NCBI RefSeq assembly: GCF_000379105.1 | Contig: NZ_KB900609.1 | Coordinates: 441,781 to 505,780, forward strand | Direction of reading: 5' to 3' | DNA length: 64,000 bases | From: Methylobacterium sp. WSM2598 | GTDB lineage: Bacteria > Pseudomonadota > Alphaproteobacteria > Rhizobiales > Beijerinckiaceae | Shown here: positions 63,751 through 64,000 of the stretch, piece after piece | Layout: every line of letters starts with the position of its first letter | Numbering within the stretch: position 1 is the stretch's first letter | Position numbers and translations under genes: made by a program | Notes under the pieces: generated by a model | Told to the model about the DNA's origin: nothing | Seen by the model: the letters and a program-made list of their open reading frames with translations, nothing else | Database searches by the model: none

Positions 63751-64000
63751 CGGACGGCCGGCGGGCCAACAATCTCGGGCTGCTGCGCCTCCTGCTCGCG
63801 GGGCTGGTGGTGGTGTCCCACTCGCCCGAGCTGATCGACGGCGACCGCTCGCGCGAGATCCTGACCCGGCTCACCGGCACCCTGTCCTTCGGGGAGGTCG
63901 CGGTGGACGGCTTCTTCGTGCTGAGCGGCTACCTGATCACGCGCAGCTGGCTCACCTCCGCCTCGGGCGCGTCGTACCTCGCCAAGCGGGTGCTGCGGAT
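63747..64000 (+). CDS. Acyltransferase 3 family protein, truncated by window edge
   Basis: The N-terminal 84 codons are present. GTG 63747 overlaps the rnd stop. [20 protein letters not shown] carries the family's early His and [16 protein letters not shown] matches the family. It continues past the window. Confidence 0.85.
   Translation, partial: MTDGRRANNLGLLRLLLAGLVVVSHSPELIDGDRSREILTRLTGTLSFGEVAVDGFFVLSGYLITRSWLTSASGASYLAKRVLR

Overview
This 64 kb window is chromosomal DNA of very high G+C from an alphaproteobacterium of the Hyphomicrobiales (Rhizobiales), most likely a Methylobacterium-type methylotroph. Support comes from a (2S)-methylsuccinyl-CoA dehydrogenase with the family's long N-terminal extension (ethylmalonyl-CoA pathway), a eukaryote-type glutamine synthetase II with a sigma-54 promoter and a divergent DUF2735 gene, the block hemD / mitofilin (Mic60) / hemY divergent from tsaD, an IalB-family protein, and GTG or TTG starts with ATGA/GTGA overlaps. 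The species call is inference. I see no rRNA, tRNA, CRISPR, prophage or insertion sequence.

Layout. 1-4.3 kb: a truncated Gly-rich exported protein, a DUF3108 protein, an acyltransferase-3, a frameshifted dienelactone hydrolase, and the remnant of a divergent nsrR-hmp nitric-oxide module whose centre has been lost. 4.3-7.1 kb: panB with a TetR regulator, divergent from a PspA-like gene; three identical TGAACnnnGTTCA palindromes lie between them, and a YiaA-like membrane protein follows. 7.2-16.7 kb: a three-domain MFS/acyltransferase/acyl-ACP synthetase, an MHYT-PAS-GGDEF-EAL protein followed by a lone BLUF photoreceptor, mcd, and a DMT-family permease. 16.8-25.5 kb: YihY, glnII, DUF2735, glutaminase, a divergent PEP-carboxylase-like protein and small envelope proteins. 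25.5-35 kb: two small genes (one NepR-like) facing a Crp/Fnr regulator, an HHH protein, a CobW-type GTPase, a creatininase-family amidohydrolase, MarR, an APH-fold kinase, IalB, rlmN and LysE. 35-43 kb: gamma-glutamyltransferase, an ECF sigma/anti-sigma pair, YccA, YeiH, LysR and a porin. 43.5-49.7 kb: a glutamate-type ABC importer divergent from dgcN-dgcA (D-glutamate conversion) and a DUF938 methyltransferase. 49.8-64 kb: NDH-2, small proteins, hemY/mic60/hemD, tsaD, a GNAT fusion, gpsA, a cupin, two PilZ proteins flanking trmD, rnd and a truncated acyltransferase.

Two themes run through the non-coding DNA. First, a dispersed structured element of about 100 bp occurs at four loci (five core copies), always at gene 3' ends; in three loci its terminal TGATCC supplies the stop codon, and one stem shows a compensatory base change. 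Second, short tandem arrays of palindromic units (19-36 bp periods, unrelated in sequence) lie behind several genes. The most promising functional leads are the BLUF/c-di-GMP pair, the TetR operator triad controlling a membrane-stress gene set, the D-glutamate uptake/racemisation module, the PEPC-like protein with altered catalytic residues, and the dispersed 3'-end element.
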